From positions 34,563-98,562 of the forward strand of contig VFGV01000020.1 of assembly GCA_009392275.1 (NCBI GenBank): 64,000 bases of DNA, read 5' to 3'. Both the position numbers and the translations under genes were made by a program. Below the pieces are notes generated by a model that saw only the letters and a list, made by a program, of their open reading frames with translations, was not told the origin of the DNA and ran no database searches. Source of the stretch: SAR202 cluster bacterium (lineage in GTDB: Bacteria; Chloroflexota; Dehalococcoidia; Lucifugimonadales; UBA2962). Shown piece after piece: positions 9,697 through 19,353 of this stretch (within the stretch, counting starts at the first letter, position 1; every line of letters starts with the position of its first letter).

Positions 9697-10923
9697 TTGA
9701 GTCTAAATACAAGGAAAACTAATCTCACTATAATCCTGGTTCTCATTTCTGCAGGAACTTTGATCCTGATAGAAAGAGGTGGGAATTTTAGTCTTGGGCT
9801 TTTTCTTATACCAATCAGTGATCATTTAAATCTTGGTAGAGAAGTATTTAGCTTTGGCATCGCTTTGCAAGTGTTACTTAGCGGGTTAGGCGCTCCTATT
9901 TTTGGTGGACTTGCAGACAGGTACGGACCGGCTAAAGCCCTAGCCGCTGGCGTTACACTTCAGATAATAAGCCAATATTGGCTGGCTAACGTTTCAAATT
10001 CATTTGATTTAGTTGGATCATTATCACTAAGTGGCTTTGGAGCGGCAGGATTTGTAGGTATAACGATGACAGTGGTCGGCAAAAATGTAAGCCCCAATAA
10101 TAAATCGTTGTTTTTTGGTTTAGTGATGGCTGCTGGAGGACTTGGACAATTTATTATAGTACCTTCAATTAATGCGCTAATTATAAATTATGGTTGGTTG
10201 ACTGCTTTGTACGGCTTATTAATTCTAAGTGCTGCCCTATTCATATTTTCGTACTTAATAAGTTTCTCACAAAACACTAATGAACTTGCAGATGATTTTA
10301 AACAAACCATAAAAGAGGCTCTTGGAGAGGCGGTTAAAAACAAAAATTTCAATCTTTTAACCCTTGGTTTCTTTGTATGTGGTTTTCAGGTGACTTTCAT
10401 TGCCACACACTTTCCGGCATATCTTGAAGACGAAGGATTAAAGTCGTTAGCGGGATGGTCTTTAGCCCTGATCGGACTATTTAATATTATTGGAACACTA
10501 ATGTATGGATTCTTAGGAGATCATATATCCAAGAAAAATCTACTTGTCAGCATTTACTCTTTTAGGTCCCTTGTATTTCTAGTCTTTATATTTGTTCCCA
10601 AAAACGAATTCACTGTGTTAACTTTTGCCGGAGTGCTTGGACTTTTGTGGCTATCCACAGTACCTCTAACCACTGGACTTATATCAGATATTTTTGGGCA
10701 ATCGTATACCTCAATGTTGTTTGGAATCACTTTGCTTTCTCATAACATAGGGTCCTTTTTGGGATCTTGGTTAGGAGGAAGGATTTTTGACCAATATCAA
10801 TCTTATGACGCGATGTGGATTGCTTGTATCGTTCTGGGCTTGGTTTCGGCAGTAATACATTTCCCTATTAGAGCGATCGCGGTACCAAGGTTAAAAGTTA
10901 CACGAGCAAAACAAACGCTTTAA
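9697..10923 (+). CDS. Major facilitator superfamily transporter
   Basis: ORF; GGLADRYGPAKALAAG, about 12 hydrophobic segments, GFLGDHISKKNLL repeat motif. Confidence 0.88.
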   Translation: MSLNTRKTNLTIILVLISAGTLILIERGGNFSLGLFLIPISDHLNLGREVFSFGIALQVLLSGLGAPIFGGLADRYGPAKALAAGVTLQIISQYWLANVSNSFDLVGSLSLSGFGAAGFVGITMTVVGKNVSPNNKSLFFGLVMAAGGLGQFIIVPSINALIINYGWLTALYGLLILSAALFIFSYLISFSQNTNELADDFKQTIKEALGEAVKNKNFNLLTLGFFVCGFQVTFIATHFPAYLEDEGLKSLAGWSLALIGLFNIIGTLMYGFLGDHISKKNLLVSIYSFRSLVFLVFIFVPKNEFTVLTFAGVLGLLWLSTVPLTTGLISDIFGQSYTSMLFGITLLSHNIGSFLGSWLGGRIFDQYQSYDAMWIACIVLGLVSAVIHFPIRAIAVPRLKVTRAKQTL

Positions 10924-10965
10924 ATTTGTAAACCCAGTATTATGAAGTGCATTTTCACTGATTTA

Positions 10966-12576
10966 CTAAGTAGTCTTGTATTCTTCCTCAGATGCAACTT
11001 TTATATCTAACACAGGCTTAGCATTTTTTACTAGCCTCAATGAATCATGCCCCAGGTTTTTAAGCTCGAGAGTTTTGCCTATTTTGTTATATTTGGATAT
11101 TTGAGAATTTATTGCTTCTAATGCCGAAGAGTCAGCTAACTTTGCATTGCTACAATCAATAACCACATCTTCTTCCTCAAATCTTTGCGGCAATATTATG
11201 CTTTTAAATTTCCACACACTACCGAAAAATAAAACTCCATTGAGAAAATGTGATTTGGTTCCATCTTCATTATTTATTGTTTTAATTTCTATTTGTTGGC
11301 TAGATTTCCAAGCATAAACTAAACAGGATACTAATACGCCGATAACAACGGCAACTGCTAAGTCCTGCGCTACCGTGACCACAGTAACTAGTATTATTAC
11401 AAAAGCATCTAATTTAGGTATTCTGGTCAGTAGTTTAAGTGACGGCCACGCGAAAGTCCCAATAACAACCATCATCATAATACCAGTAAGCGCAGCTAAA
11501 GGTATCATTTCAATTAAAGTTGAAAAAAACAAAATGAATCCTAGTAAGAAAATAGCAGATGATATACCGGACAATCTTCCACGACCTCCTGATTCGATGT
11601 TTATCATTGTTTGCCCAATCATTGCACACCCACCCATTGCTTTAAAAAACCCACAAACAAAATTAGCTATGCCCTGACCAACGCATTCTTGATTTGGATT
11701 TCCTTTAGTGTCCGTTATTTCGTCTACCAAAGTTAGCGTTAATAAGCTTTCAATAATGCCAATTCCTGCAATAGTTAATGAGAAGGGAAGAATGATAAGT
11801 AATGTAGAGAAATTTAAAGGAACCGATGGTATATGAAAACTAGGTAGGCCTCCAGATACGCTTGCTAAGTCGCCTACGCTTCGTGTGTCTAAATTTAAAG
11901 CTACAGATACGATAGATATTAATATTATGGAGGCCAAAGGCGCGGGTATGACTTTCCCAAATTTAGGTATTTTGGGTAATAACCATATTATTAACATTGT
12001 TAACAAAGTGAGTCCGATCATTATCAACAAATTTGAACCTTCCATCCAGCCACCATTAAATAAAACGTCAATAGCACTGTGCCCTTGGTCTATATCGATA
12101 GACTCCTGAGATTTATGGCCAGAAAAGATTTTAAACTGACCAAGCTGTGCTAAAAATATGACTATAGCAAGTCCATTAACAAAGCCAAGCATTACCGTAT
12201 ATGGAACTAGTTTTATAAATTTGCCTAATTTAAATAATCCTGTTGCAATTTGTATTATTCCTGTTAAAACCAATGCTGCAAACAAATATTCGACACCGTG
12301 AATCACGACTAATCCAACCATTGCCACAGCAGTAGCTCCTGTAGCACCCGATATCATTCCACTTCTTCCTCCAACTGCAGAAGTAATTAACCCTAGAAAA
12401 AATGCAGCGTAAAGGCCAGCTATAGGAGCTATTTGGGCGACAAAAGCAAAAGCGATGGCCTCAGGAACAAGTGCGAGAGCTACAGTCAAACCAGACAGAA
12501 TATCTGCTTTAGGATTTTTAGTTAGGTTGTAACTTTCAAAAAATGAAAATAATTTGATCTTGGAATCAGATATCAA
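10966..12576 (-). CDS. SulP family anion/sulfate permease with C-terminal STAS domain
   Basis: ORF; DILSGLTVALALVPEAIAFAFVA...AGLYAAF, GGRSGMISGATGA, VVIDCSNAKLADSSALEAI (STAS). Confidence 0.9.
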   Translation of the reverse strand: MISDSKIKLFSFFESYNLTKNPKADILSGLTVALALVPEAIAFAFVAQIAPIAGLYAAFFLGLITSAVGGRSGMISGATGATAVAMVGLVVIHGVEYLFAALVLTGIIQIATGLFKLGKFIKLVPYTVMLGFVNGLAIVIFLAQLGQFKIFSGHKSQESIDIDQGHSAIDVLFNGGWMEGSNLLIMIGLTLLTMLIIWLLPKIPKFGKVIPAPLASIILISIVSVALNLDTRSVGDLASVSGGLPSFHIPSVPLNFSTLLIILPFSLTIAGIGIIESLLTLTLVDEITDTKGNPNQECVGQGIANFVCGFFKAMGGCAMIGQTMINIESGGRGRLSGISSAIFLLGFILFFSTLIEMIPLAALTGIMMMVVIGTFAWPSLKLLTRIPKLDAFVIILVTVVTVAQDLAVAVVIGVLVSCLVYAWKSSQQIEIKTINNEDGTKSHFLNGVLFFGSVWKFKSIILPQRFEEEDVVIDCSNAKLADSSALEAINSQISKYNKIGKTLELKNLGHDSLRLVKNAKPVLDIKVASEEEYKTT

Positions 12577-12971
12577 TTAGACAGTTTAACCTTATAGTTT
12601 TTACATAGTACCAATTAGTACTATTACTATTCGGGCCTATCTAATTCAATAGTAGATACTTGTGAAAGAAATAACTATATATAATCGGATATTATTTTAC
12701 TGAAAAAGCAAATCAATATGAACCAACAATTTGGATAATTAGATAATTCCCATTAACCCGCGCATATATTTATTTTAGTAAATCGTTAATTTACGTGTTG
12801 AAAAGATATATGACTCCATTTATCATGCCCTGAGATACGCTTTTAGTTTATAAGGAAAGTGATTGTTTCGAATTAAGATTTAATTTGTAATCCGAAATTA
12901 CGAAATATGGGTTTGATATTTACTAACGATAAAGCAACAAAGTATAAATTTTATTACTGGCGGTTAAAATT

Positions 12972-14186
12972 ATGAGCACTAAAGAAAAAATTTTATGCGT
13001 TTTATATGACGATCCTGTAACTGGAATTCCAAAACAGTATGCTCGAAATAGTATTCCAAAATTAGATAAATATCCTGATGGTCAGTCTATGCCATCCCCA
13101 AACAGCATAGATTTCACACCAGGAGAGTTATTAGGTTCTATTTCTGGGGAACTGGGCCTTCGAAAATATATTGAAAGCTCTGGGCATGAATTGGTTGTCA
13201 CCTCTGACAAAGATGCAAGAAATTCTGTTTTTGACCAACATCTACCTGATGCAACAATAGTAATATCTCAACCATTTTGGCCTGCTTATCTCACAGCAGA
13301 GCGAATAGCAAAAGCTCCAAATTTAAAATTAGCAATCACAGCTGGCATAGGTTCAGACCACGTTGATTTGCAATCAGCAATTGAAAACAATATCACTGTT
13401 TGTGAGGTGACTTACTGCAATAGTATAAGTGTAGCGGAGCATGCGGTAATGCAAATATTATCTTTAGTTCGCGATTACATACCCCAGTATAAATGGGTTA
13501 CATCAGGAGGATGGAATATTGCTGATGCTGTATCTCGATCTTACGACATTGAAGGCATGGATGTTGGAGTTCTTGCTGCAGGCAGAATTGGTCTCGCAGT
13601 TCTTAAACGAATGAAACCATTTGATGTAAAACTTCATTATTCAGACAGGCATCGTCTACCAGAATCTGTAGAAACAGATTTAGGGTTGACTTTCCATGAC
13701 AATGTTGAATCTTTAGTGAAAAATTGTGATGTGGTTAGCATACATTGCCCCTTACATCCCGAGACAGAACATTTATTTAATGAAAAATTAATTTCAAAAA
13801 TGCGACGCGGATCTTATATTGTAAATACAGCCAGAGGCAAAATTTGTGATAAAGATGCAATAACTCAAGCTTTGGAAAGCGGGCAATTAGCAGGGTATGC
13901 TGGCGATGTTTGGTTTCCTCAACCTCCACCTAATGATCATACATGGAGAACTGCACCAAATCATGCTTTAACTCCTCACACATCTGGAACAACACTATCT
14001 GCACAAGCAAGGTATGCTTCTGGTGTACGAGAAATATTAGAATGCTGGTTTAATGGTAAGTCTATTCGTGATGAGTATTTAATCGTACAAGGTGGAGCAT
14101 TAGCTGGCACAGGAGCACATTCATACAGCGCAGGAAATACTACAAAAGGATCCGATGAAGCATCTGAATTTAAATCTTCTACTTGA
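12972..14186 (+). CDS. fdh: NAD-dependent formate dehydrogenase
   Basis: ORF collinear over full length with classic NAD-FDH: CVLYDDPVTGIPKQYAR, GELGLRKYIESSGHELVVTSDKD, QPFWPAYLTAERIA, AGIGSDHVDLQSAI, EVTYCNSISVAEH, GYAGDVWFPQPPPNDH. Confidence 0.96.
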   Translation: MSTKEKILCVLYDDPVTGIPKQYARNSIPKLDKYPDGQSMPSPNSIDFTPGELLGSISGELGLRKYIESSGHELVVTSDKDARNSVFDQHLPDATIVISQPFWPAYLTAERIAKAPNLKLAITAGIGSDHVDLQSAIENNITVCEVTYCNSISVAEHAVMQILSLVRDYIPQYKWVTSGGWNIADAVSRSYDIEGMDVGVLAAGRIGLAVLKRMKPFDVKLHYSDRHRLPESVETDLGLTFHDNVESLVKNCDVVSIHCPLHPETEHLFNEKLISKMRRGSYIVNTARGKICDKDAITQALESGQLAGYAGDVWFPQPPPNDHTWRTAPNHALTPHTSGTTLSAQARYASGVREILECWFNGKSIRDEYLIVQGGALAGTGAHSYSAGNTTKGSDEASEFKSST

Positions 14187-14305
14187 TATCTATAATCATA
14201 ATATCTTGATCCATGTATCACAAAACTAAATTTTTCAATAATTGGGATTTAGATATTTGTTGCCAAAATATGTTACGATAAATCAGTCTATTTCAAGTAT
14301 AAAAT

Positions 14306-14381
14306 GGGGCTGTAGCTCAGTTGGGAGAGCGCTTCAATGGCATTGAAGAGGTCAGGAGTTCGAGCCTCCTCAGCTCCACCA
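14306..14381 (+). tRNA. tRNA-Ala (anticodon GGC)
   Basis: GGGGCTG/CAGCTCC acceptor stem with one G-U, TAGCTCAGTTGGGAGAGC D-arm, CTTCA-ATGGCAT-TGAAG anticodon arm, AGGAGTTCGAGCCTCCT T-arm, encoded CCA. Confidence 0.95.
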
Positions 14382-14513
14382 ATGAGAAATATATTATTAC
14401 CTAAATAAATATATGAAATATAGAACGGGATCATACTAGGTCCATCCCTTTCGTAGTTATAGTAATCTAAAAATTTGATATAGAATCAAGTAAATTAATC
14501 CTGAGGTAATTTA

Positions 14514-15875
14514 ATGATCGATTTATTATCCATTGCACGAACAGAAGCTGATGGCGGAGATCTTTTTAAAGTAATTTCCAATATGTTTGACAAGACCGAC
14601 GTAAAACCAAACGGTTACCCAGAAGCAATTGTTTGGAAGGGAGGCAATCATGATAGAGATATAAATCCGGTGACCCATTCACTTACCGATGCGTATGCAT
14701 TAATCGGTACTCTTGCCGCAATAGACATAATGGGGCTTCCTTTTTACGCTGTACCAATGTGGTCACAATACAGGCATGATACTAAATTGGCTTGTCTTAG
14801 CTGGTTCGGCAATATGCCATCTACTTCAATAAAATGGTCCACAGCCGGCGATGCATACGTCAACGATGAAAGCGGAAATAGAGTTGTTGTATTGGGTAAA
14901 TCTGGCAACGCTCCTCTTAGGACACAAGCTGGAGTATATTGTAATGTAAGGCCTTATGGCCCAATCACAGTAGTAAGAAGTATGCCCTGCCTGCCCTACT
15001 CTCAAGACAAGTCCAAATTTACAGTTAACGAAAATGGAATTGTTCACTCAGAAATGAATACTCCTGGTATTCAAATGGCTTATTCAAACAGGTTATTTCT
15101 CAAGATGGTCCATGAAACTGGCAGCATAGGTCGCGTTGCCATGAAACCAACTCAAGCTATGGAAGATGGCATTAATGCGGGACTACACTCTTGGATGATT
15201 AAAGGAACGAAATTTGAAGTTGGGCGAAAATACGCAGTTGATCCTTATGAGGAGCATAAAGAAATAATCGATAAAATCACTGCGTTACTCCCAGAAGATT
15301 TTAAAAACGGAATGGAAAGCTGGGGTGGCAGAATTGAGCAACATATATCAGATACTAATTATGGCCTACTTATATGGGACCTTATCGAAAAACAAAACAC
15401 AATTGTTTTAGCTACAGATTTAGACGGGGATCGGTTAACCGACTTACTTGCAGATATTTCTGACCCACTTAGAGCATTTGGAAACTCGATAGCAAAACAC
15501 CTTGGTCATAATATTAATATGTCAGAGATATGGTCTGAGATGGGATATGTTACAGGGAATGGTAGAGATATGACATCAGTGATGTACAGAATGGATGGTC
15601 CCCCGATCCATGAACAAACTTTAGGGTCAGCCGACGCCATGCTTCTAAGGCTACTAGATGGCGACGAATCAATGGGTGGCACTAAACGACCTTACGATCC
15701 AAGAATTCATTTTGTATTAATACGAGATGCCTATATGGATGCCAACCCTGGTAATACAGAGCTTGCCAATTGGCTTGATAATTGTTTGAAGATATTTGAT
15801 GAAGTATACAGTGGTGAGCGCCCTGGATTCTTAGACGGCTATAAATCATTAAAATCCGCTATCAAACCTTGGTGA
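14514..15875 (+). CDS. Hypothetical protein (453 aa), no recognised family
   Basis: Long ORF with normal composition; no motif recognised by eye. Confidence 0.8.
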   Translation: MIDLLSIARTEADGGDLFKVISNMFDKTDVKPNGYPEAIVWKGGNHDRDINPVTHSLTDAYALIGTLAAIDIMGLPFYAVPMWSQYRHDTKLACLSWFGNMPSTSIKWSTAGDAYVNDESGNRVVVLGKSGNAPLRTQAGVYCNVRPYGPITVVRSMPCLPYSQDKSKFTVNENGIVHSEMNTPGIQMAYSNRLFLKMVHETGSIGRVAMKPTQAMEDGINAGLHSWMIKGTKFEVGRKYAVDPYEEHKEIIDKITALLPEDFKNGMESWGGRIEQHISDTNYGLLIWDLIEKQNTIVLATDLDGDRLTDLLADISDPLRAFGNSIAKHLGHNINMSEIWSEMGYVTGNGRDMTSVMYRMDGPPIHEQTLGSADAMLLRLLDGDESMGGTKRPYDPRIHFVLIRDAYMDANPGNTELANWLDNCLKIFDEVYSGERPGFLDGYKSLKSAIKPW

Positions 15876-15910
15876 GATTAAATATTAGTTAATCTTTGGA
15901 AAGTTAAAAA

Positions 15911-16507
15911 ATGGTTAACCAGATTAAAGAAGCTTTGAGAGATAAATCTCGAGATAATTTAGTGAATACACTAATCAAGCTTGGCATTAATGCTCAAATG
16001 GCTGAACGTGGACTAGAACAAGAAAAAATTGGAGATGAATGGTACACAAAAAAACTTGGGATTATCAACGTACAGGATCAGCCTATCAAATGGATAAATA
16101 TATGCATAAAGCCTCGCTCCAAAGATAGTCCTCCAAATTGGAAGTATATTTTTATAGTCCCGGATGAAAGACTTGTTTCCGGAAAAGACGAAATTAAAAT
16201 AAAGACAATCCGAAAAAAATCATTCCCGATTTTTGGTAAAGTTATCGACACAACTTGGAAGGGAAATGACGGTAGTGGATTAGCCTATACTCTTTCTAAT
16301 GACATAGAAATAAAAAGCTTAGCAAAAAGTATAGGTGACATTCACCTGGAGAGCTTTTTTGACCCGATACCTGGATGGTTTTTTCGAGTAGGTCATACGC
16401 AACACTTGGATGGTCAAAGTAACTGGCACAATCGAATGACAAAAGAAACGTGGGAGCAATTAACACTGTTATCAAACTATCTACTTTCTTCTCCGCGCAT
16501 TCTATAA
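15911..16507 (+). CDS. Hypothetical protein (198 aa)
   Basis: ORF co-directional 35 bp after previous gene; no family recognised. Confidence 0.7.
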   Translation: MVNQIKEALRDKSRDNLVNTLIKLGINAQMAERGLEQEKIGDEWYTKKLGIINVQDQPIKWINICIKPRSKDSPPNWKYIFIVPDERLVSGKDEIKIKTIRKKSFPIFGKVIDTTWKGNDGSGLAYTLSNDIEIKSLAKSIGDIHLESFFDPIPGWFFRVGHTQHLDGQSNWHNRMTKETWEQLTLLSNYLLSSPRIL

Positions 16508-16579
16508 AACCAGTACTCCGGCATGCATAATATATTCGCTTCTTCCTTATCACTGGTTTGTCGCCTATAATCCACTATT

Positions 16580-17008
16580 ATGAGTAAATATATTCCAAGT
16601 CCATTAAAGTACGTCAGAGATCAAGTCGAACTATATGAAAAAAGTGGAGGAACTGAAGGCACAACCATGCAAGGCCTGCCTGTAGTTATCGTCACCCATA
16701 GGGGTTGGAAAACAGATGCTATTAGAAAAACTCCGTTAATGACCGTTAAAGATGGTCCAAATTACGTCCTCATAGCATCCCAGGGCGGGGCCCCAAAACA
16801 CCCTCTTTGGTATCACAACTTTAAAGCAAATCCTGAGGTTGAGATACAAGACGGACCAAGTGTGATACCCATGACGGTCGAAGAAATAGAAAACCCTATG
16901 GAAAGAAAGCGGCTATGGGATTTGTCTGTTGAAGCATATCCTCCATATGACGAATATCAACAAAAAACTGACAGATTAATTCCTGTTTTTCTGGCAACAC
17001 CAAACTAG
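16580..17008 (+). CDS. Deazaflavin (F420)-dependent nitroreductase family protein (DDN-like)
   Basis: ORF; GLPVVIVTHRGWKTDAIRKTPLM...YVLIASQGGAPKHPLWYHNFKANPEVEIQDG signature. Confidence 0.9.
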   Translation: MSKYIPSPLKYVRDQVELYEKSGGTEGTTMQGLPVVIVTHRGWKTDAIRKTPLMTVKDGPNYVLIASQGGAPKHPLWYHNFKANPEVEIQDGPSVIPMTVEEIENPMERKRLWDLSVEAYPPYDEYQQKTDRLIPVFLATPN

Positions 17009-17226
17009 TAAATTCTAAACCTGTTTTCATCTAGAATAGATTGCTACAACAATAGATACTCTAATAGATTATATTCTACATACTATTTGTTTTTGTAGTT
17101 TATATTTGACAATCGTTGTCTCACTAAGTAGACTGTAATAGTGTCGAATATATAACACATTGCTTCATCAATTGTGGTTTATATAGTTTAGGCATAGCTC
17201 TAAATCAAACTTAAGGAGATTACAAT

Positions 17227-18273
17227 TTGATGAGTATTAATTTTTTCCAACAGTGGATCAATTATCGAAATACTAAAGCCCTAGTAATTATGGGAATCTT
17301 AGCAATTCTCGGCTCCATTTTAGTGGCCTGTAGCGAAGAGGCTGCTACTGAAGAAATGGTGGAGCAGGAAACGATGGTTGAACAAGAAATGGCTGTGGAG
17401 GCAACTGTCGTAGTTGAGGAAGTAGTCGAAGAAGTAAGCAAAACCATTGTAGATATAGCTGTCGAAGACGGCAGATTCACTACACTGGTAGCAGCATTAC
17501 AAGCAGCAGAACTTGATTCTGTGTTAGCTGGAGAGGGTCCATTTACCGTATTCGCTCCAACCGATGATGCTTTCGCCAAATTACCTGAGGGTACAGTTGC
17601 CTCTCTGCTGGAAACAATACCAGCATTGAAAGACATCCTGTTATATCACGTGGTAAGCGGTGATGTGCTTGCTGCAGACGTAGTTACGCTTGAATCAGCT
17701 ACAACCTTACAAGGTCAAACTGTTTCTATTTCCGCGATGGGAGATGTTGTGAAAATCAATGATTCCCAAGTCATAATCACTGACATCCAGGGTAGCAACG
17801 GAACAATCCATGTGATTGATACCGTACTTCTGCCTCCAGCTGAGGAAGTAGTCGAAGAAGTAAGCAAAACCATTGTAGATATAGCTGTCGAAGACGGCAG
17901 ATTCACTACACTGGTAGCAGCATTACAAGCAGCAGAACTTGATTCTGTGTTAGCTGGAGAGGGTCCATTTACCGTATTCGCTCCAACCGATGATGCTTTC
18001 GCCAAATTACCTGAGGGTACAGTTGCCTCTCTGCTGGAAACAATACCAGCATTGAAAGACATCCTGTTATATCACGTGGTAAGCGGTGATGTGCTTGCTG
18101 CAGACGTAGTTACGCTTGAATCAGCTACAACCTTACAAGGTCAAACTGTTTCTATTTCCGCGATGGGAGATGTTGTGAAAATCAATGATTCCCAAGTCAT
18201 AATCACTGACATCCAGGGTAGCAACGGAACAATCCATGTGATTGATACCGTACTTCTGCCTCCAGCTGAGTAA
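17227..18273 (+). CDS. Lipoprotein with two tandem fasciclin (FAS1) domains
   Basis: ORF; lipobox SILVACSEE; two copies of TIVDIAVEDGRFTTLVAALQAAELDSVL...GPFTVFAPTDDAFAKLPEG...LLYHVVSGDVLAADVV. Confidence 0.95.
   Translation: MMSINFFQQWINYRNTKALVIMGILAILGSILVACSEEAATEEMVEQETMVEQEMAVEATVVVEEVVEEVSKTIVDIAVEDGRFTTLVAALQAAELDSVLAGEGPFTVFAPTDDAFAKLPEGTVASLLETIPALKDILLYHVVSGDVLAADVVTLESATTLQGQTVSISAMGDVVKINDSQVIITDIQGSNGTIHVIDTVLLPPAEEVVEEVSKTIVDIAVEDGRFTTLVAALQAAELDSVLAGEGPFTVFAPTDDAFAKLPEGTVASLLETIPALKDILLYHVVSGDVLAADVVTLESATTLQGQTVSISAMGDVVKINDSQVIITDIQGSNGTIHVIDTVLLPPAE
17415..18270 (+). repeat. Apparently exact 426-bp tandem duplication (142 aa = one FAS1 domain plus linker)
   Basis: 17415-17840 and 17841-18266 align by eye with no difference seen; the third unit begins TGAG and stops. 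Confidence 0.95.
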
Positions 18274-18306
18274 CCCTGGATAACCTTCTCGGCATTAAAT
18301 TGCCGG

Positions 18307-18343
18307 AAAAGGATCGGGAGGCCTAATGTCTCCCGATCCTTTT
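18307..18343 (+). terminator. Rho-independent terminator after FAS1 gene
   Basis: AAAAGGATCGGGAG-GCCTAATGT-CTCCCGATCCTTTT perfect 14-bp stem with T-run. Confidence 0.9.
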
Positions 18344-18364
18344 CTTAATCACAGAGAGATTCTT

Positions 18365-19282
18365 TTATAAACTGGATTGCTGGTCTGGATGACTGGGATC
18401 GAACCAGCGACCTCCTGGTTTTAGTCCTAGGTTTAGAGCTTTATATATTCTCAATACTGCCCCAAAAGTTACATTCTGCTTGCCTTGCTCTAAAGCACTT
18501 ATATATGTCCGATCAAGTTCAGAAGCATTCGCAAGATCTTGCTGTGTCATCTGTTTCTCTAACCTTGCAGCCCTGATTCTAGATCCAAGGGCAGCTAAAT
18601 GTTCCTCCAAAGTGAATCCCCCATCGGTAATTCCGACCAAACTTCTAGCCTGCGTTACGCCTTCGAAAATATTTAATGCCACTGCGTCACAGTTAAGGGA
18701 ATTTAGTTCAACCTCCCCACTAGTCAAAGCTAGGCCACCGATCAATATTTTAGGACTGGGGCTTATCGATTTCAAAGCACGTATTATAGATTTAGCATTG
18801 TTTATATAAGTTGGTATTGTGACAGAAATACCCACCATATCCACAGATCTGTTCTTAACAAACTCAACAAGATCTTTCCCTGGGGTAGGGCCTCCCATAA
18901 AATCAACTTCCCATCCATCAATAATCAAAAAATCACTTAGCATCCTGGATCCCACCATATGAGTATCTCCCTCAACAGGTACAACAACTGCCCTAAATCC
19001 ATTAGATTTACGCATCGTACTGGCCTGTGCTCTCAACTCGCTCATTATTTCTAGAGTAATTACCGTGCCCAGGTGTTCGACTCCGATATTAATTTCTCCA
19101 TCATGCCACATTTGCCCTATAACAGATTGGGAATAAGCTAATAGGTCAACATAAACAGCCTGAATTTCAAGTCCTCTATTCTGAGCATCGGACACAGCTC
19201 GCCTGGCCTTATCTGCATCTCCACCTAGTAATGCAGCAACATACCGATTTCTCAAAATTTCCAAATCTTGACTTGTACCCAT
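18365..19282 (-). CDS. Cobalamin-binding (CarH/LitR-like) photosensor domain fused to C-terminal XRE-type HTH regulator
   Basis: ORF; W-x9-EH (WHDGEINIGVEH), EGDTHMVGSRML and SVTIPTYI...LIGGLAL B12-binding motifs; C-terminal LGSRIRAARLEKQMTQQDLANASELDRTYISALEQGKQNVTFGAVLRIYKAL HTH_3. Confidence 0.88.
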   Translation of the reverse strand: MGTSQDLEILRNRYVAALLGGDADKARRAVSDAQNRGLEIQAVYVDLLAYSQSVIGQMWHDGEINIGVEHLGTVITLEIMSELRAQASTMRKSNGFRAVVVPVEGDTHMVGSRMLSDFLIIDGWEVDFMGGPTPGKDLVEFVKNRSVDMVGISVTIPTYINNAKSIIRALKSISPSPKILIGGLALTSGEVELNSLNCDAVALNIFEGVTQARSLVGITDGGFTLEEHLAALGSRIRAARLEKQMTQQDLANASELDRTYISALEQGKQNVTFGAVLRIYKALNLGLKPGGRWFDPSHPDQQSSL

Positions 19283-19317
19283 AAAAGGACTCCCGTTATA
19301 AATTATCTATTTTGTAG

Positions 19318-19353
19318 AATATAGTTGACATCTCTTTGTTGTCATGTTACATT
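19318..19353. promoter_or_regulatory. Overlapping divergent promoters sharing an inverted repeat
   Basis: Plus: TTGACA(19325-19330)-N17-TACATT(19348-19353). Minus: ATGACA(19345-19340)-N16-TATATT(19323-19318). TGACA-N9-TGTCA inverted repeat at 19326-19344. Confidence 0.55.

Noticed and set aside
12608-12625. TAGTAC-CAATTA-GTACTA dyad upstream of fdh
   Set aside because: Isolated short AT-rich palindrome; no promoter or second copy to support function
14306-16507. tRNA-Ala-associated genomic island
   Set aside because: No integrase, no repeat of the tRNA 3' end seen downstream, no compositional shift apparent by eye
17262-18062. Two near-identical minus-strand ORFs (MSFNAGIVSSREATVPSGN...)
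   Set aside because: Antisense to the duplicated FAS1 units; identity is explained by the tandem repeat
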